Part shown: piece after piece, positions 51,346 through 62,344 of the stretch | Layout: each line of letters begins with the position of its first letter | Numbering within the stretch: the stretch's first letter is position 1 | NCBI GenBank assembly: GCA_022606425.2 | Contig: JAHDVF020001050.1 | Location: 1,266,001-1,330,000, forward strand | Length of the DNA: 64,000 bases | From: Lepidostoma basale | Lineage: Eukaryota; Arthropoda; Insecta; Trichoptera; Lepidostomatidae | Direction of reading: 5' to 3' | The notes under the pieces: model-generated | Seen by the model: only the letters and a program-made list of their open reading frames with translations | What the model was told of the DNA's origin: nothing | Databases searched by the model: none | Made by a program: the position numbers and the translations under genes

Positions 51346-51779
51346 GCCGCGGAAGAGAGACACAGATAGCTACTATACTAGTTGAACTACCCTAACCTTC
51401 ATATATAGTTTGCAATGATATCCGAAACGTTCAACTAAGGTTACGGAGATCATGTAAACTCCATCTTCAGGGAACTAGTTGAACTACCTTTACCTACGCT
51501 TGGAGTCTGCAAAGTTCTCCAAAACGTCAATCGACGTGGATTCTAATATATACGGATATACCATAGAAGAGAGAATATATATCCAACAGTACCATAATAG
51601 AGAGAATAGTTTCAATTGAAAAAATTGAACTCCCCTGCCCGCCACTAAAATCTGAATCAGAAATTCTCCATAATTTTTCACTAATGTGCATGATTCACCA
51701 TCTTAACAGTCTATTCGTCCCCACGCCCAAATTCTTCTTCCCTCACTCTTTCTCCATTCCACATTATATTTATTTCTTC
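51346..51779. other. Partly repeated DNA of unknown type
   Basis: 51400-51480 and 50330-50405 share ATCTCCGAAACGTT-like and GGTTACGGA-ATC segments and GGGAACTAGTT-like ends. On the antisense strand one has CTGAAGATGGAG...CTCCG, reminiscent of the hammerhead-like grammar, but with GUAAC. Confidence 0.3.
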
Positions 51780-51910
51780 ATTGGTTGTTCTCTGATTTTA
51801 TATTTAGTTTACTCTCTCACCCTGACGAAGCTCTGGCGGGAGCGAAACCGATTGGTGTTACCAAATAAAGTGGTGTTAATACAAGTTACTAAAAGTATAT
51901 TATTTTTTTA
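51780..51910 (+). repeat. Hammerhead-like repeat, family 8
   Basis: Motif 51822-51857 followed by TTACCAAATAAAGTGGTGTTAATACAAG. Single copy. Confidence 0.45.
51822..51857 (+). ncRNA. Hammerhead-like motif, family 8
   Basis: CTGACGA (fits CUGANGA), A, GCTC/GAGC-type stem, GAAAC, then ACC-GATT-GGT hairpin and G. The base after the last T is G, which hammerheads do not normally cleave. Confidence 0.45.
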
Positions 51911-52493
51911 TTTAATAATGTAACACCACAAATTATGTGATTCATACGAAAGTTTATAAAAAACATTTTATTAATTTATACAATAAAGCATCAAATAGCT
52001 TACTCATACATAAGCTGTGAACGACTCACATTTTTGAATCATAAACCTTTTTTTTCAAACGATAAAGCTTTTGTTTCCATTCTATTTTTAAATTCTTCGC
52101 CACATTGTCATTCAGGGTATACCACAAACGGGGCTTATTGTTTTCTTCACAAAACTAAAACCAAAGCAGACTTAAGTACTTACTTTATTTTTAATTTCTC
52201 GTCTGGCACTCGCCGAATGTCGGTAGTTTAAATGGAATTTCCGAAGCTCATTCGCTATTTAAAATTTCCCGCTTTTTTCAGGAAAAGGAGATAATGAGAG
52301 CGGTTCCCCCAGGGCAGAGCGGCGGAACCAACATTTTCGACTTCAGAATTGTTTTTCCTTTAATCAAATTAAGGGTGAGATTATTATATAATACTTTCTT
52401 TGGTGAAGCGTTACATCGTCGACAATTAGTGGTTTGCCTAAATAGGCTAAGAAAGGTTTAATAAATATGTTCTTTTTAAGTTTTAAGTTCAAT
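51911..52493. other. No recognised feature
   Basis: 52190-52400 has mixed composition and could be conserved non-coding DNA. Confidence 0.3.
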
Positions 52494-53000
52494 TCCATGC
52501 TTCACTCCATACATAAGATTCGGTACAAGAACACCATTTGCTTTTTTGGATAGGCTTTTGTTTGCGATGACAACTTTAAATGCACCATTTTTCAAATCAA
52601 ATCAAATCAGTTTATTTTCTCAAAAGGTATTACAAACAACAATTATAGTTTAAGGCATCTATTGAGAACAGGTAAAAAATTCAAAATATATAATACCACG
52701 AACGCATGAGATATGGTTCGACATTAGGAATACAAGTTACTCTCCAAAGTCGAGAGTATTTGTCTTCTGAACGTACTTTCACGAATATGAAAAACGTTTG
52801 CCCCAACCCTTCTTTCAATATCATTCTCCACTCTCCCATCCTTTGTAAACATACTTTCTTAATTATCAAATTGTTCCAGATTTTTAGCGTTCACGATAAT
52901 CTTGCAGACTTTTTCTTTCGTTTTCAAAAATCATTACCTTGGACTTATTCACATTCATCATCAAATCGTATCGCTTGCATACATCATACATACTAGACAC
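52494..53000 (-). mobile_element. GTTA-LINE upstream region, split by a GATTT-LINE
   Basis: Antisense parts 52494-52591 and 52799-53000. The second reaches farther upstream than any other copy, with KRYDLMMNVNKSK and MIFENERKS codons, the end of the RT palm region. Confidence 0.7.
52592..52798 (-). mobile_element. GATTT-LINE 3' end inside a GTTA-LINE
   Basis: From CAAATCAAATCAAATCAG to the codons before the stop (GTACTTTCACGAATATG). It sits in a T run of the GTTA-LINE, as at 36020. Confidence 0.75.
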
Positions 53001-53039
53001 CAGTGCTTGTGGTTCATGCTATTTTTCTGCACTAATATC

Positions 53040-53438
53040 TTAGAACAAAGCAAAATAAATGCAGTAAAATGAGATCTCTTAGACGAATGGGTGTTAAATC
53101 TATATAGGTTAGAGTATAAAATGTAAATATTAGAAGTGTGCTTAGTGAGAATAAAAGCGTAATGAACAAAATAATAAAATGGTTTTGACACATGGAAAGT
53201 ATGAATGGTAATGAATGTTTATGTAAACGACGTAAACGGAATAGAAAATAAAGAAGGTCGAGGAAAATGTGTCATGATCAAATAAATCTAATATTGAATG
53301 TCGGCCACGTGAGGAGTCGTATAAGACACGATGTATGAATAATGAGGAAGCAAGAGAAGTATGTCAGGAAAGAACAGTATGGTGTTCCATTATTTTTGCC
53401 CACTTCTTCGGGATGACGGCGTGATGGTTAGTTAGTTA
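53040..53438 (+). mobile_element. GTTA-LINE 3' end, heavily mutated
   Basis: MRSLRRMG region to GATGGTTAGTTAG, with many deletions. Confidence 0.65.
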
Positions 53439-53439
53439 T

Positions 53440-54304
53440 AAAACTTAAAAAAAACAGACGTTAACATTCGCTTGCAACTAGTAGCAACCCGTCAAACCGC
53501 ACGCTTAATAGTTAACTGACCGATTATGGTTTAGGTCATAATAGAGTTTACATTAAACAGAGGCTTGTGTTAACGCTATCCATCTATTTTTCACAATGTT
53601 AACGCTATCCATTCGTACGTGTTTTTTTAAAACACCGACTCATGTCAGATTGAGCAAAACTTGATTTTTTTAGTTAAGCCAGTGTTCTATTAAGCGTGCG
53701 AAATATTCACGAAAGTAAACCAAATTCTACATTATGTTTCATGGTTGGTTTGTTTGATTTATGTCTTACAACAACAAAATTCAAAATAATCCGAAAATGT
53801 TCTCGGGCATGCACATCGTGTGGTTTTCGAATCATTAGATAATCAACGTATTCCTTTCTCTCTCTCTCAAATTCAAAATATTCTCATATTCTTTCTTTGA
53901 TGACATCTGGGTTTTCGCTTATTTATATTATGTTTTTGCTTTGTTTGGTTTTTGAAAGGTAATAAGTGCATCATGCGAATGTATGCAAATGGATGTATGG
54001 ATCACATTGGATGGGAAATTCGTTTGAAAGACCCCAAACTCCTCGCATGCTAATGCGGTCTGCAGTGGATGCAACGGTGCAATTTGTCTGGCAAATCGAA
54101 TTGGCGCATTTTATAAAGTGAATCGTGATTTACAACCAACGAATGCGAAACAAACGTTTCCGGTAAAGAGATTGCCAATGAAAAAAAACTATTTCGAAGT
54201 TCAATATTGAACGTTACTACTGAAATGAGTTTATTTATGATTTATGTCGGTTTTGTAATCGAAAAAAATACTATAAATCCTAGCAAAAAATATGAAGTAA
54301 TATA
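53440..54304. other. Long stretch without recognised features
   Basis: 53700-54180 has near-even composition with CG dinucleotides and may be single-copy conserved non-coding DNA. No frame supports a gene. Confidence 0.35.
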
Positions 54305-54376
54305 TTAAAAACAGTTACATAATTAATACGAATGAAAACGTCAGTTTTTTAGAAGTTTAATATATTTTATGGAAAT

Positions 54377-54407
54377 GACATGTTTCGCCCTTCTAAGGCA
54401 TTATCAA
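54377..54407 (-). ncRNA. Hammerhead-like motif, family 2
   Basis: Antisense: UUGAUAA, U, GCCUU/AGGGC stem with loop AGA, GAAAC, palindrome ACATGT, C. Intact stem. Confidence 0.45.
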
Positions 54408-54437
54408 ATGTTTTTTGATACATTTTTTCATAAACAT

Positions 54438-54468
54438 TTGATAATGCTTTAGAAGGGCGAAACATGTC
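54438..54468 (+). ncRNA. Hammerhead-like motif, family 2
   Basis: TTGATAA, T, GCTTT/AGGGC stem, GAAAC, palindrome ACATGT, C. Nearly the same as the antisense partner. Confidence 0.45.
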
Positions 54469-54772
54469 ATTCCCATAAAATGTAATAAAACTTCTAGAAA
54501 ACTGACTGAACTTATTTAATATGGAGTTTTACATCAATGCTCAAGAAACAAAAAATAAAAACAGTTATATTTTACAAATAAATAAATAATGATAAAACAT
54601 ATAAAAACAATTGAAGTGCCCGTTTAAGGAATAAAATAATATTGTCAGAACCAAACATCTCTTAAAAAAGCAGAAATAAAAACATTGCGACCTATTGTGG
54701 GGAGAACTCTAAGAGATTATAATAAAGAAATTCACAAATTCTGCAAAATTGAAGAAATAGTGAGATGGAGTA

Positions 54773-54836
54773 GGTAGTTATTTCTGCCCACCCATTCGGG
54801 GAGACGGCGTGATGGTTAGTTAATTAGTTAGTAAGT
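54773..54836 (+). mobile_element. GTTA-LINE 3' terminus, 64 bp
   Basis: GGGGAGACGGCGTGATGG and (GTTA)n remain. Confidence 0.6.
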
Positions 54837-54879
54837 TATAATATAATAAATTTTATGATAAACATCTAGAACGAGAGTT

Positions 54880-55045
54880 GTTTGTACCACCTGATGATGC
54901 CAACATCGGTTCGCGAAACAGCTGTCGCGACACTCAAAAAATGATTAATAAAATTGGTTATATCACAACAGTATTAAATTTTAAACAGTTAATAGTGTTA
55001 TAAACAGTTAAATAAAAAAAAACTTTGTTTTATGTATCACAATTG
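54880..55045 (+). repeat. Hammerhead-like repeat, family 1, single arm
   Basis: Motif 54891-54926 plus trailer with TATCACAACAGTATTAAATTTTAA. No inverted partner. Confidence 0.6.
54891..54926 (+). ncRNA. Hammerhead-like motif, family 1, good copy
   Basis: CTGATGA (54891-54897), T, GCCAAC/GTTCGC stem with one mismatch, GAAAC, palindrome ACAGCTGT, C54926. Upstream GAGAGTTGT could pair weakly with the downstream ACACTC. Confidence 0.55.
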
Positions 55046-55052
55046 AGAAATA

Positions 55053-55576
55053 TGTCAGGGTTAAATGCATAACCCACATAAGTGGACTTCGACGCTGAAC
55101 CAGCATATTTCATGATGAAATATAGTACACAAAACGCCTGACTCAGGACCTACTTATCAAAACTGATTGAGTCGGGGCCCAGATTTATTCAGTTTGGTCA
55201 CTAGGTCACTAGAGCAGGGCATTGTGTACAAAGGCAAGCAAAGCATATAAAAGCGGTACTTTCGACCACCCAATACGTCAGTCAGTATTGCGACTTCTAA
55301 CCGACACGAGTCTACGCCGTCAAGTCTACGTACGAGAAACCTCCGATCCTCATACCGAGCTACGCAACTGTCTACACTGCTACGCCACGTGACTTCCGAC
55401 GAGTCTTCACTCCAGCCGACCGACACTACTGCCCAGTGAGCCATCAGCCCCAGCTGCTATCGACGTCCAGGCGCACGCTCCATCACGAGTACATAATACT
55501 GTTAACGTATGATTACTTGTGATCTGCAATAAATGCTGAAACCTCCACTGCTTTTAACTCTCACCACATCCCCCAA
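55053..55576 (+). mobile_element. Solo-type LTR with 5-bp TSD
   Basis: TGTCAGGGTTAA start and CACCACATCCCCCA end, TATAAAAG at about 55248 and AATAAA at about 55531. Flanks AAATA (55048-55052 and 55577-55581) restore a continuous GTTA-LINE sequence when the LTR is removed. It is related to the LTR at 57603 (shared GACGAGTCTTC/GGCGAGTCTTC, GACCGACACTAC). Confidence 0.75.
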
Positions 55577-55655
55577 AAATATGTTAGGAAAGAAAAGTGT
55601 GGCTGCCTACCCCTTCGGGGAGACGGCGTGATGGTTAGTTAGTTAGTTAGTTAGG
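55577..55655 (+). mobile_element. GTTA-LINE 3' terminus, target of the LTR
   Basis: AAATATGTTAGGAAAG to (GTTA)5, with a 20-bp deletion (GTGGCTGCCTACC). Confidence 0.7.
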
Positions 55656-56139
55656 TAGCCATTCAAAAAAAATTATAGCGTTAAAGTAAATTTAAGTAGC
55701 TACATATGTTTTGTATTTAAACAGGATTTATTAAACGGGGTCAAATCCTTTTCCCCTTTAATATTGACTGGCAAATTTAAATTTAGAACGACATAACGGA
55801 GTTTGCTAGTAATCTGTATTCATTCGAGACCCAATACAAACATATAATTTATTAGGGACTCGTCCAGGGCTGCCGTAATAACCTGGTAACGGTTATTAGG
55901 GCTATTCCGAACGGTAACCGCTAGTTCCGTGATGCTGAATAAACTCTTGTTTGCGAAGTCACTATTTGTTTCGGCTTTCATCAATGGGAGAATGATTGTT
56001 TGGGAAATGGAGATGAATGGATTTCGCTTCGTCGTGGAATCTGCAGATTGAAAATGCTTGTCCATTTTGAATGTGAGAAATACATAAAAATCAACACAGA
56101 AATAAAATAATGTATGACGGATTGTGACATATGTTCGGA
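55656..56139. other. No recognised feature
   Basis: An 81-codon antisense frame at 55820-56065 is not recognised. Around 55865-55920 lie GTAACGGTTA repeats. Confidence 0.3.
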
Positions 56140-56696
56140 ACGGTGAGAAATTAGAGCAATTAACGAATTTATTTAATTGGGAAGTATTATATTTTTACAA
56201 GAAATGGAAAAATTGAGAAAGAAATCGAAAGTAGGGCTAGAGCTGGAAACAAAATAAATGGTGCACTTAATGTCACTACTGCACATTGAAATATATCGAC
56301 TGAAGCAAAGATGGAAATGCACAGTGGAGTTCTATGAATGATACCGAAGCTTGGAGTTGGCAGAAGGATGAAAGTAGAATAAATGAAGAAATGAGGTTAC
56401 TAAGAAGAATGTACGGAAAAACAATGTATGATATAATATTTAATGATGAAGTAAGATAGGAATGTAAGGCGAATGAATGCGTACTAAATAAAAACTAACA
56501 CTTAAATGTTTTGGACATATGGAACGAATGCATAAGGGAAGAATGGTTTAAAAGATATATACAAGTAGTGTGAATAGAAAAAGAAGTAGAGGAAGGCCAA
56601 GGAAGACATGCACGATCAAATACTTGAAGGCATGTTCGAAGTACAAACAATCGACGAGCGTGTGTCACGATGTGTGAATGCTGAAGAGGCGCGAGA
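56140..56696 (+). mobile_element. GTTA-LINE, second subfamily, cut by a GATTT-LINE
   Basis: From EFIYLGSI codons to GCGCGAGAG, where the GATTT-LINE tail starts. The 3' end is missing. Confidence 0.65.
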
Positions 56697-56895
56697 GTTC
56701 AAATCAAATCAGTTTATTTCATCAATAGGCATTACAAAATTAAGGTTTGAGGCATCTATTGAGAATAGATAAAATAAAATATTGTATATAGTATACTACC
56801 AGAAACGCATGAGAGGTGGTTCGACATTAGGAAGACAAGATACTCTCCAAAATCAAGAGTATTTGCCTTCTGAACGCACTTTCACTAATATATAG
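56697..56895 (-). mobile_element. GATTT-LINE 3' end
   Basis: CAAATCAAATCAG tail to ACGCACTTTCACTAAT. Untranslated region only. Confidence 0.7.
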
Positions 56896-56904
56896 CCCAG
56901 AATA

Positions 56905-57533
56905 TTTACAAACATTTGTGAAATGTATACTTATATCTGTATACGAATCCTGGATTTTCACCTGTGGGTGGTTAATTTAAATTTTTAATTGTATCTCAAT
57001 AGAGACGAAGAAACAAACTGGTCAATTATTTGGCGTATAAAATAGGAGTGGATACTCCAGGCGACTTCTAACAGTGCGATAGGAGGCGGTAGCCTCTTCG
57101 CATTGTGTTAATAAAGTAGTTTGCTAAATGCTAAACAATCATTCTTCATAGATGGCGTTAGTGGATGGATTGTATAGATTAATCTTAAAAAATTAATTAG
57201 TACAATCAAATCTACATAGATGGCTGACTGGAACTGCCACGTGAAAATATGTATGGATTTGGAGTATATATACAACTTCCAAAAAATGTATCATACATGA
57301 TCATAACAATGGTGGAATGGGGAATGTTGTAATTACATAAAGCGTGCGCTTAACCCAACCAATGACAGGTCATAAGTCCTGTAAACACCTTGATCATCCA
57401 TGTTCAGTTTCCAGTTTGTTTCTTCGTCTCTATTGAGATACAATTAAAAATTTAAATTAACCACCCACAGGTGAAAATCCAGGATTCGTATACAGATATA
57501 AGTATACATTTCACAAATGTATATAATTAACCA
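56905..57533. mobile_element. MITE-like element Q, long-TIR type, best copy
   Basis: Terminal inverted repeats of about 110 bp (from ACATTTGTGAAATG at about 56916 to the matching CATTTCACAAATGT at about 57525), holding ATCCTGGATTTTCACC and the AATAGAGACGAAG inner end. Inside are the GCGATAGGAGGCGG and GACAGGTCATAAGTCC blocks. No open frame. Confidence 0.75.
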
Positions 57534-57602
57534 TCTATCAGAACAGAACAACTCTCTGCAGCTTCGAAGAGATGGGCATCACATAACCCATTTCTTTAGA
57601 TC

Positions 57603-58172
57603 TGTGGGGTTAACAAACCAGGCAGGACTTTGAGACCACACGAGTGAAGGCAATGGACTCAGACTGCTGTACCAGCATATTACAATAGCGAAATACATTG
57701 CATGGATAATCAAAACAACTGACACAATAGATTTGCAGCCTAACGAAGCCGATGACCGAGTGCGAAAAATGATAAATCAGGGCCCGGGTTCATACACAAA
57801 GGTTACTAGAGGTTGTCCGGCAGAGTATCGTGTGCAAAGGAAGCAAAACATATAAAAACCGTATAGCCAACCACGTTATCAAGTCTTCGTCACGAGGGAT
57901 ATCGAACTCTCTCCCGCCGATCTACGAAGCCACTCGACTACGTCACGTAGCTTCTGGCGAGTCTTCGCTTCAGCTGACCGACACTACCGCCCAGCGTAGC
58001 ATCGTCCTCAGCTGCTCGCCGCCCGGACTCCGCTCCGCCGCTATCGACACCATGTGAAGTTACTCCGCCGTCCATCCACGCTCCATTGGGATTACATAAT
58101 ACTATTAATGTACTTGCGATCGAAAATAAACGTTGAAACTTCCACCGTCTTTCAACCATCACCACACCCACA
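57603..58172 (+). mobile_element. LTR with terminal TGTGGG...CCCACA
   Basis: About 570 bp with a 6-bp terminal inverted repeat, TATAAAAA at about 57852 and AATAAA near 58127. After the end comes AAGTGGTGACC, which fits a primer-binding region of insect LTR elements (TGG start). It is a sister of 55053-55576. Confidence 0.7.
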
Positions 58173-58235
58173 AAGTGGTGACCTCCCCTTACCCCAAAGA
58201 TTGATATTTCTAGATTTCGACCGTACTGGCACATC
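58173..58235 (+). other. LTR-element leader remnant
   Basis: The short stretch after the LTR may be the start of the internal region. No gag or pol is present. Confidence 0.4.
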
Positions 58236-58690
58236 TTGGTCTTGACGCTGATTAGACCAGTTCTAACATATGCCTCGAAGACTTGGACACTCACTGAACG
58301 TGATGAATTAAAGATGAACTGCTTCGAAAGGAAGATCCTACGCAGAATCTTCGGACCCATTGAGGATGGTCAGACGTGGAGAAGTAGATACAACACAGAG
58401 CTCTACGTTCTATACCAGGACGTCAGCGTTGTCAAGTTTATAAAGACTAACAGACTGCGCTGGCTAGGGCACTTGAACCGCATAGGAGATTTGGACCTCC
58501 CCAAAAGATTGTTGTATGACAATACAGTAGGGCGAAGAAGCGTCGGCAGGCCAAGACTGCGACGGTTGGATGGTGCTATGGCAGACTGTCGGGTCCTGGA
58601 ATAGCAAGACTCGGAGGTAATGGCCATAGACAGGACGGGATGGAGACGTTTCTTAGAGGAGGCTAAGACCCACTAAGAGTTGACGCACCA
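58236..58690 (+). mobile_element. LINE type K, 3' coding part
   Basis: Open 58236-58604: LIRPVLTYASKTWTLTERDE, MNCFERKILRRIFGPI, RLRWLGHLNRI and SVGRPRLRRLDGAMADCRVL, then an early stop. The codons after it continue the pattern (ARLGGNGHRQDG). The antisense partner is 23930-24137. Confidence 0.7.
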
Positions 58691-59088
58691 TAGAAGAAGT
58701 AGGATCTTGGTATTTCGGTCTCCGATAGATATCTACGACAACGACAGACCAAATTGTTTTACCTACCGGCCTCCAGAACTAACCTGCCTCTGGTGACACT
58801 GGTGGGAAGGACAATAAGTCTCCTGAACGCGGTCTTCTCGGAGATCGACATCTTTTATATTATTGAAAGTATGTTTAGAAGACAAACACTCTTGACTTTA
58901 ATTATCTGGTCTCCCTAATGTCGAACCTTCTCTCATGCGTTCTTGGTATTATATTTATATATATTATATTTTACCTGTACTCAAGAGATGTCTTAAGCAT
59001 TAATATTGTTTGTAATGTCTGTTGAGTTAGTAAACTGATTTGATTTGATCACTAATTTATTGAACACATTTGGGATAATATCATGTCG

Positions 59089-59178
59089 ACCTTCGTGGCC
59101 GAGTGGTAAGTGCATTGACTGCCACCCCGAAGGTTCCGGGTTCGATTCCCGGCGAGGGCAGTGTGATTGTCACACTAA
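59089..59178 (+). mobile_element. tRNA-headed SINE, head only, best-kept
   Basis: A 72-nt tRNA-like head with A box TGGCCGAGTGG (59096-59106) and B box GGTTCGATTCC (59139-59149) both matching the consensus, then the hairpin AGTGTGATTGTCACACT. The body is missing. It looks like a tRNA gene but lacks a proper acceptor stem, and the hairpin extension is SINE-specific. Confidence 0.75.
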
Positions 59179-59179
59179 A

Positions 59180-59561
59180 GAATAAAAAGATTTAGATGTA
59201 CAAAACACAAAATAATCAAGCTTTATTTTCATCAAGCTACACACAAAATAATCAAGCTTTATTTTCATTAATAAATCGCAGCCTGATATTAAAAGGTTGA
59301 CAAGCAACATTTAAGTGATGACGTCATGGAATATTTGAAATGTGATTTACTCCATCGTTATTATATTAAGTTACATCGCTTAAATCTTAAAGCATTCGTG
59401 GAAATAGTTCACCGAAGCTAGTATTGGTCGGATTAGTACCAGCACTTGCATACCACCAGACAGGTTTTAGAGAATCCTCCAAAAGAGGTATTAAACTTCC
59501 TGAAAGTGCATAATCACGAATTAAAATATGTTTTCTACTTTTAAAATATATTTTGTACATG
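59180..59561. other. No recognised feature
   Basis: A duplicated AATAATCAAGCTTTATTTTCAT lies at 59210-59232 and 59247-59269. Confidence 0.35.
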
Positions 59562-59917
59562 AAGTGAATGCGGTGCGAATGATGGTGTTATGAAAAAAAT
59601 AATGAAAGGATCATTAAGATGGTTTGGACATATGGAAACAATGAATGAAGAAAGAATGATAAAAAAATTATATGTTAATGATGTAAATGGAACCAGAAAT
59701 AGAGGAAGACCGAAGAAAACGTGGCACGATCAAATAAATCAAATATGAAATGTCGGCCATGTGAGGAGTCAGAGACATCGACGCGCGTGCATGACACGAT
59801 GTATGAATGTTGAGGAAGCGAGAGAAATATGTAAGGAAAGAAAAGTGTGGCAGTCCATTATTTCTGCCTACCCTTTCGGGGAGAGGGCGTGATGGTTAGT
59901 TAGTTAGTTATTATAGT
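59562..59917 (+). mobile_element. GTTA-LINE 3' end
   Basis: From SECGANDGVMKKIMKG codons to (GTTA)3. Near-intact until a one-base deletion at about 59746. Confidence 0.75.
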
Positions 59918-60605
59918 TTTTTTAAAAACATAAATTATGTTGAAGAGGTTTTTCTCCAATTGAAAGGTGACGTTGAAGCAATCTGATAGGACAAAAAAAA
60001 TAAGAAGAGAACAAATGACAAACGTCATATACATCTGTGTCAATAAACCTTCTTTATTTTTTCACCCGGGTTCCACCACTGTCAGAAGGGATGCTTGAAG
60101 CATAGCAAAGATATTATTTGTTTTAATACTTAGTTGGTCCTGATAAATGGAGAAACAGAAAATGAAATGTTGATTTATGCTCGGAGATTTGGAAATGTTC
60201 ATAGGCTCCCGACCCTAAAAGATGTGCCGAGCTCCATGATGTACTCCAATAGGACTCAAGTTAAAAAAGAATACCAGTAAGATATAATTAACGATATCTA
60301 CATATAAAATATAAAAATTTTCTTCTATTTTTTAAACTCAATGGACTCGGCTACCAATTGACGGATCTTGGTGATATTTTCAATGTTCATTAATATTACT
60401 TCGGTGAAGGTACAGAATTTTTGTTTTATACGTCAGAGTTTTAATTGATGAATAATATGAACCAATCCCTTAAGGTTCATTATCGCTTGGCAAAGACGCT
60501 TCTCTACCTTTCCTGAGATATCTATGGAAAAAATACGGATATGTACTGTCAACACGGGTGCTACGGTTTGAAGGTGATTTTCTGTATTTAAAAGTGATTT
60601 CCAAT
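59918..60605. other. No recognised feature
   Basis: AT-rich DNA without frames. Confidence 0.3.
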
Positions 60606-60835
60606 AAACTAACTAACTAACCATCACGCCGTCTTCCCGAAAGGGTTGGCAGAGAGAATGGTCTGCCACACTTTTCTTTCCTGACATATTTCTCTCACTT
60701 CCTCAACATTCATACATGGTGTCAAGATATCTCTGAGTCCTCACGTGGCCGACATTCAATATTTGATTCATTTTATCGTGCCACGTTTTCCTCGGTCTAC
60801 CTCTATTCATTCATTCTTTCCATCTGTCTAATCAA
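60606..60835 (-). mobile_element. GTTA-LINE 3' end, short
   Basis: Antisense tail to GTCTACCTCTATTCATTC, with deletions. Confidence 0.65.
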
Positions 60836-61335
60836 TCTTGAGCGATGCCAAGGTCCAGCAGTGGACAACAGACGGCTTATAAGAAGCACAAGAAGGAGAC
60901 GTTTCTTTAGAGTTGGAATAAATATTAAATTTCCTTAGTTTAATGCAGATCATGGGAACGAAAACGACAAAACTATCACGTATCTATTCCGCACAACGTA
61001 CTACGGAGGTTCTTAGATCTTACGATCCTTCGGTTTTTTGGATTTAAAAATTCATACACTCTGACATGCCACTATTAGGGTCGCTGAACAAATGCGTCAC
61101 CCAAGGATCTTCACCCCGGGGAGACATAAATCCTTATTTCTGTATCTACAGGACAACTCGCGTTCTGTTTGCGTTTTTGAATCTCCGCGTACCCCTACCC
61201 TTGCCTACAGATCAAGTTACGTTGCTTCTAATAATATTTCTATTATGCAAAGATTTTATTTATTTAAATTTTGTACACTGTTATTATACGTATCACAATC
61301 TTAGATAAACTCAAGGCGTCAACTCTGTGGAATTC
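60836..61335. other. Possible LINE scrap, otherwise unrecognised
   Basis: Two overlapping open frames (61066-61308, 61092-61304). The second has KSLFLYLQDNSRSVCVFESP, which is not placed. Confidence 0.3.
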
Positions 61336-61403
61336 CATATTGACCAATTTTTATCAATTAAAACATTGTTTTTTCCACTTTTGAGTTTATTTTTCTCGAC
61401 ATA

Positions 61404-61946
61404 TTTCGATGCAAAAGCAAATTCGAGCAAAGATGGCAGTACACAATGGAGTTCTAGTGCCAACCCTCATGTATGGAAGTGAAGCTTGGAGCTGGCAAAA
61501 GGGATGAAAGCAGGATAAAAGCCGTAGAAATGAGATCACTAAGAAGAATGTGCGGGAAAACGTTGTATGATAGAATACCGAACGATGAAATAAGAAAGAA
61601 ATGTAAGACAGATGACTGCATCATGAATAAAATTAAAAAAGGATCCCTGAGATGGTTCGGACATATGGAATGAATGGATGAGAGTAGAATGGTTAAAAAG
61701 TTGTACACAAGCAGTGTGAGTGGGAAAAGAAGCCGAGGACGACCGAGGAAAACATGGCATGACCAAATTAACCAATTACTAAAAGGCGGCCACATTCGAA
61801 GTCGGAATAATCGACGTGCGTGTATGGTGCGATGTATGAATGTGAAGGAAGCCAGAGAGGTGTGCCAGGACAGGCCAGTGTGGCGATCCATCCTCTCTGC
61901 CTACCCCTCCGGGGAAATGGCGTGATGGGTAGTTAGTTTTTAGTTA
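61404..61946 (+). mobile_element. GTTA-LINE, second subfamily, in family-3 foldback
   Basis: GACAT lies on both sides (61398-61402, 61947-61951). Open parts 61473-61673 and 61674-61925 are one protein with a CGA to TGA stop at 61671. Residues MVKKLYTSSVSGKRSRGRPR and ILSAYPSGEMA are kept, with the natural end. Confidence 0.8.
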
Positions 61947-61977
61947 GACATGTTTCGAAGGCTTACACCTTCATCAT
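61947..61977 (-). ncRNA. Hammerhead-like motif, family 3
   Basis: Antisense: AUGAUGA, AAGG/CCUU stem region, CGAAAC, palindrome ACATGT, C. C3 is A. Confidence 0.4.
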
Positions 61978-62000
61978 AAACTGTTTATATCGTTTTCCCA

Positions 62001-62031
62001 ATGATGAAGGTATAAGCCTTCGAAACATGTC
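62001..62031 (+). ncRNA. Hammerhead-like motif, family 3
   Basis: ATGATGA (62001-62007), AGG...GCCTT stem, CGAAAC, palindrome ACATGT, C62031. Confidence 0.4.
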
Positions 62032-62105
62032 GAGAAAAATAAACTCATAAGTGTAAAAAACAGTGTTTTAATTCATAAAAAATCGTATCACAAAGTATTT
62101 CCGTG

Positions 62106-62344
62106 AGCTTGTTTTTCATGTGAAAATTTGAATTCAGAAAATTGAAGAAAGAAAACGTCACTCCCAGATGGACGGGTCTAGGAAGTGAATGAACGAGGTT
62201 GATGAACGCCCTATAACAGCCTTCTATGATCTTCAATGATCTAGCTTTACTATTATGCGGTTGAGGTGTTTTGACTTATTTAATAGATTAGAAAAGAATA
62301 ATGAAAATATGTATAAAAACGGTATAAATGATAATTGAAACAAT
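62106..62344. other. No recognised feature
   Basis: Short stretch, no signal. Confidence 0.3.

Larger units (their letters stand above)
54305..54530. repeat. Hammerhead-like foldback, family 2
   Basis: Inverted arms with motifs 54377-54407 (-) and 54438-54468 (+), trailers GAAATGACA / GTCATTCCCATAAAAT, and outer AATACGAATGAAAACGTC at the left. Confidence 0.7.
57535..59048 (+). mobile_element. GATTT-LINE, split by an LTR and a LINE
   Basis: Coding part 57535-57602 (LQLRRDGHHITHFFR codons) and 58692-59048 (DRYLRQRQTKLFYLPA codons to the (GATTT)n tail) read in order. The gap holds 57603-58235 and 58236-58690. Confidence 0.7.
61340..62105. repeat. Hammerhead-like foldback, family 3, split by a LINE
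   Basis: Left arm 61340-61402 and 61947-61980 (antisense), right arm 61981-62105. The trailers are GAGAAAAATAAACTCATAAGTG and GTGTTTTAATTCATAAAAAATCG. The interruption is the GTTA-LINE. Confidence 0.65.

Noticed and set aside
51400..51480. A ninth hammerhead-like family (antisense CTGAAGATGGAG with CTCCG)
   Set aside because: The second box reads GUAAC and no palindrome follows, so the evidence is too weak.
59089..59163. A tRNA gene
   Set aside because: A and B boxes are good, but the ends do not form a normal acceptor stem and the same head, followed by a hairpin and a shared body, recurs at 6973, 20720, 25320, 26680, 30212 and 32148. It is a SINE head.
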